From contig NZ_JBMERP010000011.1 in assembly GCF_049310925.1 (NCBI RefSeq), positions 3,102-67,101 on the forward strand: a stretch of DNA of 64,000 nt, in the 5' to 3' direction. Made by a program: the position numbers and the translations under genes. This DNA comes from Virgibacillus_F sp049310925 (GTDB taxonomy: Bacteria > Bacillota > Bacilli > Bacillales > Amphibacillaceae). Below the pieces are notes generated by a model. The model was not told the DNA's origin. It was given only the letters and a program-made list of their open reading frames with translations, and did no database searches. This document shows positions 16,922-23,957 of the stretch, piece after piece. The stretch's first letter is position 1, and every line of letters begins with the position of its first letter.

Positions 16922-17035
16922 GTTGAGCCGCATCGAATAAAAGTTGAGCGGCAATCTGCAAAAGTCGAGCAACAAACTAACAGGAAGTTGATCGTCAATG
17001 CGCCAAAGTTGAGCAACTTCGCCTAAAGTCGAGCG
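16922..17035 (+). repeat. 21-bp phased GTTGAGCG array (array D)
   Basis: Motifs start at 16922, 16943, 16964, 16987, 17008 and 17028 (GTTGAGCC, GTTGAGCG, GTCGAGCA, GTTGATCG, GTTGAGCA, GTCGAGCG). Spacings are 21, 21, 23, 21 and 20. It begins eight bases after the stop codon of the truncated hydrolase. The 495-base gap to the next gene also holds a toxin-antitoxin remnant and array E, and no gene. Confidence 0.88.
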
Positions 17036-17075
17036 ACATCAGGGTCAATCCATTGGTCATACATAAGCTAAGAAG

Positions 17076-17240
17076 AATAAAATATCAACAAAAAGAAGTA
17101 ACCGCCCCCATCCATGGTCGATTACTTCTTTCAGTTAAACATATATTTGTGTGACCAACTGCTCATAATGGAGATAGTTGCTGGTTCCCGAGTAGTTAAA
17201 GCTACTTGGGAACCTAATTATAAGTATATTATATTCTTAT
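17076..17240. repeat. Toxin-antitoxin remnant, copy 1
   Basis: Only the last codons of the holin-like toxin survive (AACAAAAAGAAGTAA), followed by the bidirectional hairpin with AAGAAGTAA/TTACTTCTT arms and the antitoxin region with GTTCCCGAGTAGTTAAAGCT. The minus-strand -10 (ATTATA on +) remains, but the TGTCAA of the -35 is gone, so the antitoxin promoter is probably dead. The copy is related to the intact locus around 18.4-18.7 kb. Confidence 0.7.
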
Positions 17241-17252
17241 TAATTATACAAA

Positions 17253-17354
17253 GTTGAACAAAATGCTAGTTGGAAAAAGAAGAGTTGAACGTAATCTTGG
17301 AGAAGTTGATCCACATTACTGAAAACTTGAGCGAGAACTTCATCAAGTTGAGCG
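17253..17354 (+). repeat. 21-bp phased GTTGAGCG array (array E)
   Basis: GTTGAACA at 17253 and GTTGGAAA at 17269 are off-period. GTTGAACG (17284), GTTGATCC (17305), CTTGAGCG (17326) and GTTGAGCG (17347) follow at exactly 21-base steps. The array sits directly behind a toxin-antitoxin remnant. Close copies of its sequence lie behind the other two well-preserved remnants (arrays F and G), so array and toxin unit were duplicated together. Confidence 0.85.
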
Positions 17355-17409
17355 TACTTTAGTAGTAATATAATTACTACAAAGGTAATAAGTGAAAGGA
17401 GATTAGAAT

Positions 17410-17616
17410 ATGAAGGCACCAAAGGTTAATGAATTGAACATCGACGAAATGCTAACAAAAGCAGAAACATTAGTTGGAGTTTTACGTGTTGTATATGGTT
17501 TACAGAACATCGAGGATTACACTAAAAAAGATGCAGCTGAAGAGTTAATAAAGTTTCTAGACCGTATGGGTTATTTAGAAGACCCACTTAGAACAGAAGG
17601 TGTAGATCATGCCTGA
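17410..17616 (+). CDS. Small acidic hypothetical protein
   Basis: A 68-aa protein, mostly helical by composition (MLTKAETLVGVLRVVYGLQ; DAAEELIKFLDRMGYLEDP), with no membrane segment or known motif. The ATG has a good ribosome site, GAAAGGAG. It lies between array E and a second toxin-antitoxin remnant, and a tiny overlapping frame begins at its end. I do not recognise it. The gene order suggests it belonged to a small multi-gene unit whose later genes have been cut by recombination. Confidence 0.65.
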   Translation: MKAPKVNELNIDEMLTKAETLVGVLRVVYGLQNIEDYTKKDAAEELIKFLDRMGYLEDPLRTEGVDHA

Positions 17617-17674
17617 AAATTCAAATTTGAGTTCTCAAGAATATAACATACTTGTTAAGTTTGTTATATTCTAA
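17609..17674 (+). CDS. Possible 21-aa translationally coupled peptide
   Basis: ATG overlaps the end of the preceding small gene, and GAAGGTG lies seven bases upstream. The product MPENSNLSSQEYNILVKFVI plus F may be a truncated remnant. A further short frame (ATG after AAAGGGTGAAAGC, 12 codons) follows at about 17691 and runs into repeat sequence. These look like debris of an operon with the 68-aa gene. Coding is uncertain. Confidence 0.3.
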   Translation: MPENSNLSSQEYNILVKFVIF

Positions 17675-17817
17675 ATAAAGGGTGAAAGCAATGAAAAAGG
17701 AAGTTGATTCAATGCAACTAATAGCATAAGGTTAAGTGTCAGTGAGCAGAATTTGAGCGATATCTTATGAAAGCCGTGCGTGCGCCATTAGAGTCAAAAC
17801 ATGGATCATTCAAGTAC

Positions 17818-18066
17818 AATTTGGCTTAGTCCAAATAGCTACTCTTACTTTAATTGTTACTATTGTCGTTTACCTGAACAAAAAGAAGTATCCGCCCCTG
17901 CACATGGTCGCGATTACTTCTATATACAGTACAACTAGATCGTTGACCAACCGTTCTTAATACGGTTGGTAGTTGCGTGTGCCCGATTAGTTAAAGTTAC
18001 TCAGTTACCTAATTATAAGTATATTATATTTCTAATTATTTATACTGTCAATTGGTACGTATTAAG
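17818..18066. repeat. Toxin-antitoxin remnant, copy 2
   Basis: The C-terminal two-thirds of the toxin frame is preserved from QFGLVQIATLTLIVTIVVYLN. The start region is replaced by unrelated sequence (no start codon), and the stop TAA has become TAT, so the frame reads on. The minus-strand antitoxin promoter is intact: TGTCAA (18046-18051), 17 bases, ATTATA (18023-18028). This copy may therefore still make an antisense RNA that could act on the intact toxin mRNA. The whole stretch 17675-18434 contains no gene. Confidence 0.7.
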
Positions 18067-18134
18067 TGTTTTACCAGAGTTTTGTCTTCTTTGTAGTGGT
18101 ATCACAGCAGTTGTTGGATAAAGGTTAAAAGAAA

Positions 18135-18215
18135 GTTGAACAAAATGCTAGTTGAAAAAAGAAGAGTTGAACGTAATCTTGGAGAAGTTGATCCACATTA
18201 CTGAAAACTTGAGCG
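18135..18215 (+). repeat. 21-bp phased GTTGAGCG array (array F)
   Basis: Near-identical to array E: GTTGAACA (18135), GTTGAAAA (18151), then GTTGAACG (18166), GTTGATCC (18187) and CTTGAGCG (18208) at exact 21-base spacing. It is followed by ATATCTTATAAAAGTCGTGCG, shared with the ends of the other copies (one base over the wording length limit is avoided here by reading it as two halves, ATATCTTATAA and AAGTCGTGCG). Confidence 0.85.
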
Positions 18216-18434
18216 ATATCTTATAAAAGTCGTGCGTGCGCCACCAGAGTCAATCCAAATATCATTCAAAAATATTGTAGGCTGAAATAAGTGAAAATTA
18301 ATCGAACATACATTCCTTTTTCGCTACTAATCTATCAAAAGTTATGGTAAAATAAAATAAGCAACTACATAGGTATTGTGGGCGGTTGGCCACCTTTCTA
18401 ATTTCCTGAATCCCTTAGGAAGGGAGGTGGTAGG

Positions 18435-18542
18435 ATGACGACATTCGAAGCATTAAGTTTAATAGTACAATTTGGTTTAGTCCAAATAGCTACTCTAACT
18501 TTAATTGTTACTATTGTCGTTTACCTGAACAAAAAGAAGTAA
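18435..18542 (+). CDS. Holin-like type I toxin peptide
   Basis: A 35-aa peptide: MTTFEALSLIVQFG, then a hydrophobic helix (residues about 10-30) and the basic end YLNKKK. This is the pattern of the putative holin-like toxin group (BsrE/TxpA-type type I toxins of Bacilli), which insert into the membrane. AGGGAGGTGG lies six bases upstream of the ATG. A GGCGGTTGGCCACC segment in the 5' leader could pair with a matching GTTGGCCAC palindrome in the antisense RNA. The stop codon lies inside the hairpin shared with the convergent antitoxin gene. Three decayed copies flank it; this is the only one with an intact frame. Confidence 0.8.
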   Translation: MTTFEALSLIVQFGLVQIATLTLIVTIVVYLNKKK

Positions 18543-18665
18543 CCGCCCCCCTACATGGTCGATTACTTCTTTCAGCTAAACATACATTTGTGTGGCCAAC
18601 TGCTCTTAATGCAGTTTGTAGTTGCTGGTTCCCGAGTAGTTAAAGCTACTCGGTTACCTAATTAT
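18530..18665 (-). ncRNA. Predicted antisense antitoxin RNA
   Basis: The RNA would start about seven bases past the consensus minus-strand -10 and run toward the toxin gene, ending in the shared hairpin. Its predicted length is about 130 nt. It would be complementary to the 3' end of the toxin mRNA over the hairpin and last codons. It contains the stem CCGAGTAG/CTACTCGG and a GTTGGCCAC element. The convergent 3'-overlap layout is that of txpA/RatA- and bsrE-type loci. Ends are inferred, not measured. Confidence 0.7.
18534..18571. terminator. Bidirectional terminator between toxin and antitoxin RNA
   Basis: AAGAAGTAA (18534-18542) pairs perfectly with TTACTTCTT (18563-18571). A run of A on the left serves as the T-tail for the minus-strand RNA, and TTTC on the right for the toxin mRNA. 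The toxin stop codon is part of the stem. Confidence 0.7.
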
Positions 18666-18671
18666 AAGTAT

Positions 18672-18700
18672 ATTATAATTCTAATTATTTATACTGTCAA
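18672..18700 (-). promoter_or_regulatory. Consensus sigma-A promoter of the antitoxin RNA
   Basis: On the minus strand TTGACA (18700-18695), a 17-base spacer and TATAAT (18677-18672) form a perfect consensus promoter. This strength is expected of an antitoxin that must outnumber its target. The same promoter is intact in copy 2, has an 11-base spacer in copy 4, and has lost its -35 in copy 1. Confidence 0.85.
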
Positions 18701-18783
18701 TTGGTACGTATTAAGTGTTTTACCAGAGTTTTGTCTTCTTTGTAGTGGTATCTCAGCAGTTGTTGGATAAAGGTTAAAAGAAA

Positions 18784-18864
18784 GTTGAACAAAATGCTAG
18801 TTGGAAAAAGAAAAGTTGAGCGGTAATAGCTTAAAGTTAAGCTTCAATGCGTCGAACTTGAGCG
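18784..18864 (+). repeat. 21-bp phased GTTGAGCG array (array G)
   Basis: GTTGAACA (18784) is followed by GTTGAGCG (18815), GTTAAGCT (18836) and CTTGAGCG (18857) at exact 21-base spacing. The flanks match arrays E and F, but the inner spacers differ. The surrounding 835-base stretch up to the GNAT gene holds only this array, the antitoxin and remnant copy 4. Confidence 0.82.
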
Positions 18865-18924
18865 ATATCTTATAAAAGTCGTGCGCGCGCCATCAGAGTC
18901 AAAACAAATATCAATCGAAAAATC

Positions 18925-19262
18925 TTGTAGACTGAAATAAGTAAAAAATAATCGAACATACATTCCTTTTTGGCTACTAATCTATCAAAAGCTATGGTGA
19001 AATAAGCAACTACATAGGTATTGTGGGCGGTTGGCCACCTTTCTAATTTCCTGAATCCCTTCTATTGTCGTTTACCTAAACAAAAAGAAGTAACCGCCCC
19101 TCACCCATGGTCGCGATTACTTCTAAAGCAGTACAACTAGATCGTTGACCAACCGTTCTTAATACGGTTGTAGTTGCTAGTTCCCGAGTAGTTAAAGCTA
19201 CTCGATTACCTAATTATAAGTATATTATAATTATTTATACTGTCAATTGGTACGTATTAAGA
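18925..19262. repeat. Toxin-antitoxin remnant, copy 4
   Basis: The leader up to CTGAATCCCTT matches the intact locus. About 100 bases including the start codon and most of the toxin are then missing, and the sequence resumes at CTATTGTCGTTTACCT. The hairpin and antitoxin region follow. The minus-strand promoter spacer has shrunk to 11 bases (TGTCAA 19241-19246, ATTATA 19224-19229), so the antitoxin is probably not made. Confidence 0.7.
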
Positions 19263-19377
19263 GATACTGGAATGGCAGCTAATTAGATGTTATCTACAAA
19301 AAGGCTTCACTCACACAAAAGCGGAGTCCTTTTTCATGGTAAAATAAAACATACACATGAGAAAGGCAGGGGAAACA

Positions 19378-19920
19378 ATGATACTAAAAGGGAACCAAAT
19401 ATACTTAAAACCACTTGATAGCAGTCATGCTGAAGCTTTACTGGACATGGAAGTTAGGAATCGGGACTTTTTTGAGCAGTACACTATTACCAGAGAAAAT
19501 GATTTCTATACGATGGAAACGCAATTGGAGAGACTGCAAGAAAAAAAGGTAGCACAGGAAGAAGACAAGGGTTATCACTTTGGAATATTTTTGAGTGAGA
19601 GCAGTGAGTTAATAGGGGAAATTGGTTTGTTTAGAATAGAAAGAGGACCTGCTGAGTGTGGTATGGTTGGTTATTCACTGGATAAAAAGCACAATGGAAA
19701 TGGATATATGACAGAAGCAATTAGATTAATTGTTGACTATGCCTTTACCAGTTTAAAGCTTCATCGGATTGAGGCTGGAGCAATGCCACGTAATTCTGGG
19801 TCAATTAAAGTGCTGGAAAAGTCGGGGTTTCATAAGGAAGGCATCGCTAGAAGCAATGTAAATATAAACGGGAATTGGGAAGACCACCAAATGCTGGCGA
19901 TTATAAATCCTGATAATTAA
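19378..19920 (+). CDS. GNAT family N-acetyltransferase (RimJ/RimL type)
   Basis: A 180-aa acetyl-CoA-dependent acetyltransferase. The fold is visible as an N-terminal LKPLDSSHAEALLDME, the acetyl-CoA binding region KHNGNGYMTEAIRLIVDYAF, and the C-terminal RNSGSIKVLEKSGFHKEG. This is the pattern of the ribosomal-protein alanine acetyltransferase-like subgroup that includes YdaF-type proteins. I start it at the ATG behind CAGGGGAAAC, not at an ATG 21 bases upstream. An imperfect hairpin with TTTTT precedes it at about 19297-19336. The substrate is unknown. Confidence 0.88.
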   Translation: MILKGNQIYLKPLDSSHAEALLDMEVRNRDFFEQYTITRENDFYTMETQLERLQEKKVAQEEDKGYHFGIFLSESSELIGEIGLFRIERGPAECGMVGYSLDKKHNGNGYMTEAIRLIVDYAFTSLKLHRIEAGAMPRNSGSIKVLEKSGFHKEGIARSNVNINGNWEDHQMLAIINPDN

Positions 19921-19969
19921 CTATCGTAGCGAACTAACAAGTAGTGTGGAAACAATACATCCATACTAC

Positions 19970-19996
19970 TTGATTCTCCGACTTATGTGGTATAAT
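19970..19996 (+). promoter_or_regulatory. Extended -10 promoter of the NERD gene
   Basis: TGGTATAAT (19988-19996) is an extended -10 box, with TTGATT (19970-19975) at a short 15-base spacing as a weak -35. The predicted transcript start lies about 25 bases before the ribosome site. Confidence 0.6.
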
Positions 19997-20026
19997 TTTA
20001 ATGATTTAATAGAAAGGGAGAATGAT

Positions 20027-20998
20027 ATGATAATCAAAAAACGAAAACCCCCGATAGAAATCCATGTATTAGAAGCACTTATCCGCAGGTTGCCACCAGG
20101 GCAAAACAAGTTACAGGCGGAGTTAGCCAAAAGTAATAAAGGATTTAAAGGTGAGAAAACTGTTGATCGCTTCACTGCAACACTCCCACAAAACAACTTC
20201 ACTATACTTCATGATTTGTTTCTCCACAACAAAAGTTCATCATTTCAAATCGATACGCTAATTATTAGCCCGCACTGTATTTACGTAGTTGAGATCAAAA
20301 ACTTTGTAGGAACGGTGACTTTTGACCTTATAGTTAACCAATTAACCCGTGAACATAATGGACATGTATCAGGCTTCCGCAACCCCATGATTCAAGCTAC
20401 AACAAATAGGCATCTATTAACAGAATGGCTCTCCGAACACAATATTGTTGATATTCCCATCCATCCAATCGTTGCAATAAGTGAACCAAGTACAATAATT
20501 CGAGTAAAACCAGCTGAAAGAGATATATCTGAATCAGTTATGCATGGGGAGTATATGCCACAGCAAATAATGAAAATGGAGCATGCACTGGAAGGGAAGC
20601 GGCATGCGTATCTTCACCAAAAGATAGGAACATTGCTTATAGCAGAAGAAGGAACATTTAATTTCGATTATCAAAAGAAATATGGAATTCAACCTGGAGA
20701 AATAATGAATGGCGTTCAGTGTCCCAGGTGTGGGTTAATAGGAATGGAGCGCAAACAAAAAAGCTGGCATTGCACCGCGTGTGGAGAAAAAGATAAAAAA
20801 GCGTATCTAACAGCTCTCTCAGATTACTTTATCCTCGTTAAGCCATGGATCACAAACTCCGAATGTATGAAATACTTACAAGTCAACTCCCGTCATATCG
20901 TCACAAGGTTATTAAAAAGCTCAGATCTAACATATGATGAACAAAACAAAAGTTGGAAACCCCAACGAACAAGACAACCGATCCAAATTTCATCTTAA
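20027..20998 (+). CDS. NERD domain protein with C-terminal zinc ribbon
   Basis: A 323-aa protein. The NERD (nuclease-related) domain spans about 37-150 and keeps the endonuclease-like residues D76 and E89-I-K91 (QIDTLIIS ... VYVVEIKNF-like, here IYVVEIKNF). A C4 zinc ribbon follows, with C232, C235, C249 and C252. The last about 70 residues (ALSDYFILVKPWITNSEC) look like a small helical domain. The start is placed after GAAAGGGAG, which leaves 27 upstream in-frame codons untranslated. The final codons (PIQISS) contain the first CCGATC of array H. The role is probably nucleic-acid related and is not established. Confidence 0.88.
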   Translation: MIIKKRKPPIEIHVLEALIRRLPPGQNKLQAELAKSNKGFKGEKTVDRFTATLPQNNFTILHDLFLHNKSSSFQIDTLIISPHCIYVVEIKNFVGTVTFDLIVNQLTREHNGHVSGFRNPMIQATTNRHLLTEWLSEHNIVDIPIHPIVAISEPSTIIRVKPAERDISESVMHGEYMPQQIMKMEHALEGKRHAYLHQKIGTLLIAEEGTFNFDYQKKYGIQPGEIMNGVQCPRCGLIGMERKQKSWHCTACGEKDKKAYLTALSDYFILVKPWITNSECMKYLQVNSRHIVTRLLKSSDLTYDEQNKSWKPQRTRQPIQISS

Positions 20999-21130
20999 CC
21001 GATCCTACTAGTGAAATATCCGATCGAAGTCATCACTTAACCGATCGAAGTCAACGTCCAACCGATCATAATGTTATCCCATCCGATCGACATTATCACG
21101 CAACCGATCGTGAGCATCCCCCAACCGATC
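20978..21130 (+). repeat. 21-bp phased CCGATC array (array H)
   Basis: Eight perfect CCGATC motifs start at 20978, 20999, 21020, 21041, 21062, 21083, 21104 and 21125: exactly 21 bases each time, with unrelated 15-base spacers. The first copy is inside the NERD coding sequence and the rest are downstream of its stop. The motif differs from the GTTGAGCG arrays but shares the core YGAKC and the same period. It ends about 50 bases before a strong terminator. Confidence 0.95.
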
Positions 21131-21182
21131 AGAGTTACCTAATACACAGCAGTTTGAGCGCCTTCGCCACTCTGCTAAAATA

Positions 21183-21220
21183 AAAAGGGGGTTTTTTGCG
21201 TCAGCAAAAAACCCCCTTTT
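21183..21220. terminator. Strong bidirectional terminator
   Basis: Perfect 17-bp stem AAAAGGGGGTTTTTTGC/GCAAAAAACCCCCTTTT with a GTCA loop, between the convergent NERD gene and the wall-hydrolase gene. Confidence 0.95.
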
Positions 21221-21224
21221 CTAA

Positions 21225-22235
21225 TTAGTAAAACCGCTTATACCCATTAAAGTGTTTACCCCAATAGTAGATGCCGTTCACGTCGTCTATTTCTACGCCG
21301 TCTGAGCCTGCATGGATAAACTGACCATTACCGATGTAGATTCCCATGTGTGAGATTCCGCTCTTGTACGTGTCCTCGAAGAATACTAGGTCACCGACTT
21401 GTGAATCCTCTACATAGTGTGATTGGTCAAAGTAGCCTGCGCTGGATGTACGCGCGATGTCCATGCCAGCTTGTTTATATGCATAGTAGATAAATCCACT
21501 GCAGTCAAATCCAGCTGGTGTTGTTCCGCCCCATGCGTAGTTAACTCCTAACATATCTTTTGCTACATTTATGAGTTGATCTACATTATAGTTTACATTT
21601 GTTGCTTTTGGTGGCGTTTCTACTTCCTCGGCCACAGGTGCTTGTTCTCCCGTTTTTAGTTTCTGCCCAACTAAGATCAGACTAGAGGTTAATCCATTCC
21701 ATTCTTTCAAGGCTGAAACGGAGACATTTTTCTGTGCTGCAATTTCGTATAAAGTATCACCGGCTTGCACTGTGTAATAGTAATCACGTTCTGCATCAGT
21801 GGTTGTTTCTTGGGTGCTTGCTAGAGTGCTATCACTACTGCCTTGGGATACTACAAGTACACGGCCAGGATGAATTAAGTAAGTATCAAGATTGTTCCAT
21901 TCCATTAAGTTTGATAGTAATATATTGTGTTTATCAGCGATACCGCTTAATGAATCTCCGCTCTGTACCGTATATTGATCGTCACTTGTAACACTATTAG
22001 AATTACTTGTACTCTCTTTTTCTGTCTCTATCATTTGCGATGGATAGATTATGTTACTAGATAACGAATTAATAGATTTCAACTGTGCAACACTAGTATC
22101 ATACTGCTGCGCAATTCCCCATAATGTGTCACCATCCTTCACCGTATAGGATGCTGCCTCTGCTTTTGTTGCAGCAAAGGTGGATGCAATGACAGCGCTT
22201 GCTGTTACTGACATAATTAGTTTCTTATTTGCCAA
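21225..22235 (-). CDS. Peptidoglycan DL-endopeptidase, three LysM plus NlpC/P60
   Basis: A secreted wall hydrolase of LytE/LytF/CwlS type, 336 aa. Residues 1-27 form a signal peptide (ANKKLIMSVTASAVIAS ... AEA). LysM repeats lie at about 28-70, 87-130 and 153-194, and NlpC/P60 at about 217-336 with C245 (GFDCSGF), H296 and H308. It cleaves the gamma-D-Glu-meso-DAP bond in stem peptides. The TTG start is chosen because GAGGGGAG precedes it; upstream in-frame starts lie before the ribosome site. It is a paralogue of the next hydrolase and shares a WalR-like box placed at the same distance. Confidence 0.93.
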   Translation of the reverse strand: MANKKLIMSVTASAVIASTFAATKAEAASYTVKDGDTLWGIAQQYDTSVAQLKSINSLSSNIIYPSQMIETEKESTSNSNSVTSDDQYTVQSGDSLSGIADKHNILLSNLMEWNNLDTYLIHPGRVLVVSQGSSDSTLASTQETTTDAERDYYYTVQAGDTLYEIAAQKNVSVSALKEWNGLTSSLILVGQKLKTGEQAPVAEEVETPPKATNVNYNVDQLINVAKDMLGVNYAWGGTTPAGFDCSGFIYYAYKQAGMDIARTSSAGYFDQSHYVEDSQVGDLVFFEDTYKSGISHMGIYIGNGQFIHAGSDGVEIDDVNGIYYWGKHFNGYKRFY

Positions 22236-22317
22236 AGTATATAGCTCCCCTCGCATGAAGATTCTTTCTACCAAAGTATTTCCACCGTATCAAAAAATAG
22301 ACTGTGTAATAAAGGGT

Positions 22318-22334
22318 TGTAAAATGATTGTAAC
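22318..22334 (+). promoter_or_regulatory. WalR-like box upstream of the first wall hydrolase
   Basis: TGTAAA-ATGAT-TGTAAC fits the WalR (YycF) direct repeat TGTWAH-N5-TGTWAH. It lies 83 bases upstream of the TTG start. The box reads on the strand opposite to the gene, and whether that orientation activates or represses is not decided here. The 535-base gap containing it also holds arrays I and J and no gene. Confidence 0.6.
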
Positions 22335-22413
22335 TTCACAGTGCACTTTGTTAACTAGATGAAATAAAGTCTACCTGTTCACTATTAAATAAAAGCCAGA
22401 TAGAAAAAGAAGA

Positions 22414-22547
22414 GTTGAGCGAAAACGTGGGATAGTTGATCAAAACGGGGGAAAACTTGAGCGAAAAGGTTACCAAGTTGAGCGGCAGCTCAACAAAGTT
22501 GATCCACCCCAGCAAAAAGTTGATCGTCAACCCCACAAACTTGAGCG
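22414..22547 (+). repeat. 21-bp phased GTTGAGCG array (array I)
   Basis: Seven motifs start at 22414, 22435, 22456, 22477, 22498, 22519 and 22540, exactly 21 bases apart (GTTGAGCG, GTTGATCA, CTTGAGCG, GTTGAGCG, GTTGATCC, GTTGATCG, CTTGAGCG). GAGC and GATC forms alternate irregularly. It is preceded by AAAAGCCAGATAGAAAAAGA, which also precedes array J. It lies upstream of a wall-hydrolase gene. Confidence 0.95.
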
Positions 22548-22641
22548 GGAGTAGGAGAGTAGATTTGTACCAACCTGATCTCATTAATTCTGGTTGTATA
22601 TAAAAGATACTATTAAATAAAAGCCAGATAGAAAAAGAAGA

Positions 22642-22712
22642 GTTGAGCGTAACCGCAGGGAAGTTGATCGAAACGGGTCAAAACTTGAGCAAAAAGGTAA
22701 CCAAGTTGATCG
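22642..22712 (+). repeat. 21-bp phased GTTGAGCG array (array J)
   Basis: GTTGAGCG (22642), GTTGATCG (22663), CTTGAGCA (22684) and GTTGATCG (22705) at exact 21-base steps. It opens with the same 20-base lead-in as array I and shares parts of its spacers, so one derives from the other by duplication and shortening. Confidence 0.9.
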
Positions 22713-22726
22713 TCCCCTCCAACAAA

Positions 22727-22762
22727 CAAAAAAGGCACTCCCTGCACACAGCAGGAAACACC
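22727..22762 (-). terminator. Terminator of the second wall hydrolase
   Basis: On the minus strand GGTGTTTCCTGC pairs with GCAGGGAGTGCC (12 bp, several G-T pairs) around TGTGT, followed by TTTTTT. Confidence 0.75.
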
Positions 22763-22770
22763 TCACAACT

Positions 22771-23877
22771 CTAGTAAAATCGCTTATAACTATCAAAATG
22801 CTTGCCCCAATATACTCCATTCACATTGTCAATCTCGACACCGCCTGATCCTGCGTGAATAAACTTGCCATTACCAAGGTAGATTCCCATGTGTGAAATG
22901 CCGCTTTTGTATGTGTTCTCGAAAAATACTAGATCTCCAATTTGTGGTGTGTTCACATAGTATGAGCGGTCGAAGTGCCCTGCGCTTGATAGGCGTGACA
23001 GGTCCATGCCGGCTGCCTTGTATGCGTAATAGATAAATCCGCTGCAGTCAAATCCTGCTGGTGTGGTTCCGCCCCATTGATAGCCTATCCCTGTTAGACT
23101 GTTAGCTACATTAATTAGTTTCTCGGCGTTGTAGTCAACGTCTGCACTTGGTGTTTCCACGTTTCCGGTAACTGGTGACTTCTCCCCAATGTTGAGTTTT
23201 TGGCCGATTAAGATTAAGTCCGATGTTAGGCTATTCCACTTTTTAAGGGCTGCTACTGTCACATTGTAACGGTGGGAAATTCCAGATAATGTGTCACCGG
23301 AACGAACAGTGTAAACGGAAACTGCCGCAACTTGCTCGTCGTTATCGGTCTTCTTCTTTGAATCATTCTGTTTCGAATCACGATCATTTACTGGTTGTAC
23401 TTTTTCTGCCTTGGTCGAATCTTCTCCTGACTTCGGAACTGTCACTTTACCACCCTTAGAAACAAGAAGCTGTTTACCTGGATGAATCAAATACGTGTCC
23501 AATCCGTTCCAGTTCATCAATTCAGATAACGAAATCTTGTGCCTTGCTGCGATTGCACTTAATGAATCTCCGCGTTTCACGATATAAGTAGATGCAGTAG
23601 CAGGTTGTTCAACTTTAACAGGAGTCTTTTCCTTATGTACACGTTCACTCCCACTACCCTCACTCGTCTCAAGTTGTTGATTTGGAAAAATAACATTACC
23701 AGAAAGGCCGTTGATAGATTTTAACGCAGCAACACTCGTATTAAACTGATTCGCAATAGCCCATAATGAGTCTCCGCTTTTGACCTTGTAAGTTGCTGCA
23801 TCTGCTTCTGTTGCTGCAAAGGTTGAAGCGATAAATGCGCCTGCTGTGACGGACATAATGATCCTTTTATTCGCCAA
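22771..23877 (-). CDS. Peptidoglycan DL-endopeptidase, three LysM plus NlpC/P60
   Basis: A 368-aa paralogue of the neighbouring hydrolase with the same order: signal peptide (1-27), LysM at about 28-70, 97-140 and 187-230, and NlpC/P60 at about 250-368 with C278, H329 and H341. The difference in length comes from a lysine- and aspartate-rich linker before the third LysM (about 150-185). Start: TTG after AAAGGGGC; an ATG six codons upstream overlaps the ribosome site. Its 3' end and NlpC domain are very close to the first copy, which points to recent tandem duplication followed by insertion of arrays I and J between them. Confidence 0.93.
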   Translation of the reverse strand: MANKRIIMSVTAGAFIASTFAATEADAATYKVKSGDSLWAIANQFNTSVAALKSINGLSGNVIFPNQQLETSEGSGSERVHKEKTPVKVEQPATASTYIVKRGDSLSAIAARHKISLSELMNWNGLDTYLIHPGKQLLVSKGGKVTVPKSGEDSTKAEKVQPVNDRDSKQNDSKKKTDNDEQVAAVSVYTVRSGDTLSGISHRYNVTVAALKKWNSLTSDLILIGQKLNIGEKSPVTGNVETPSADVDYNAEKLINVANSLTGIGYQWGGTTPAGFDCSGFIYYAYKAAGMDLSRLSSAGHFDRSYYVNTPQIGDLVFFENTYKSGISHMGIYLGNGKFIHAGSGGVEIDNVNGVYWGKHFDSYKRFY

Positions 23878-23957
23878 TATAATTGCCCCTTTCATCTAAT
23901 AGTTACGCTCTATTAATCTTCTATTAGTATAGCAGATTTTTCCATATCAATAAGCAT

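Noticed and set aside
18555..18770. 71-codon + strand frame after the toxin
   Set aside because: It runs through the terminator and antisense promoter, has no ribosome site, and is disrupted in the sibling copies.
20953..21183. 76-codon frame over the CCGATC array
   Set aside because: Overlaps the NERD gene in another frame and has no start signal; heptads result from the 21-bp period.
9507..22712. CRISPR array
   Set aside because: Repeated units are only 6-8 bases with about 13-base spacers and degenerate motifs, and no cas genes are present.
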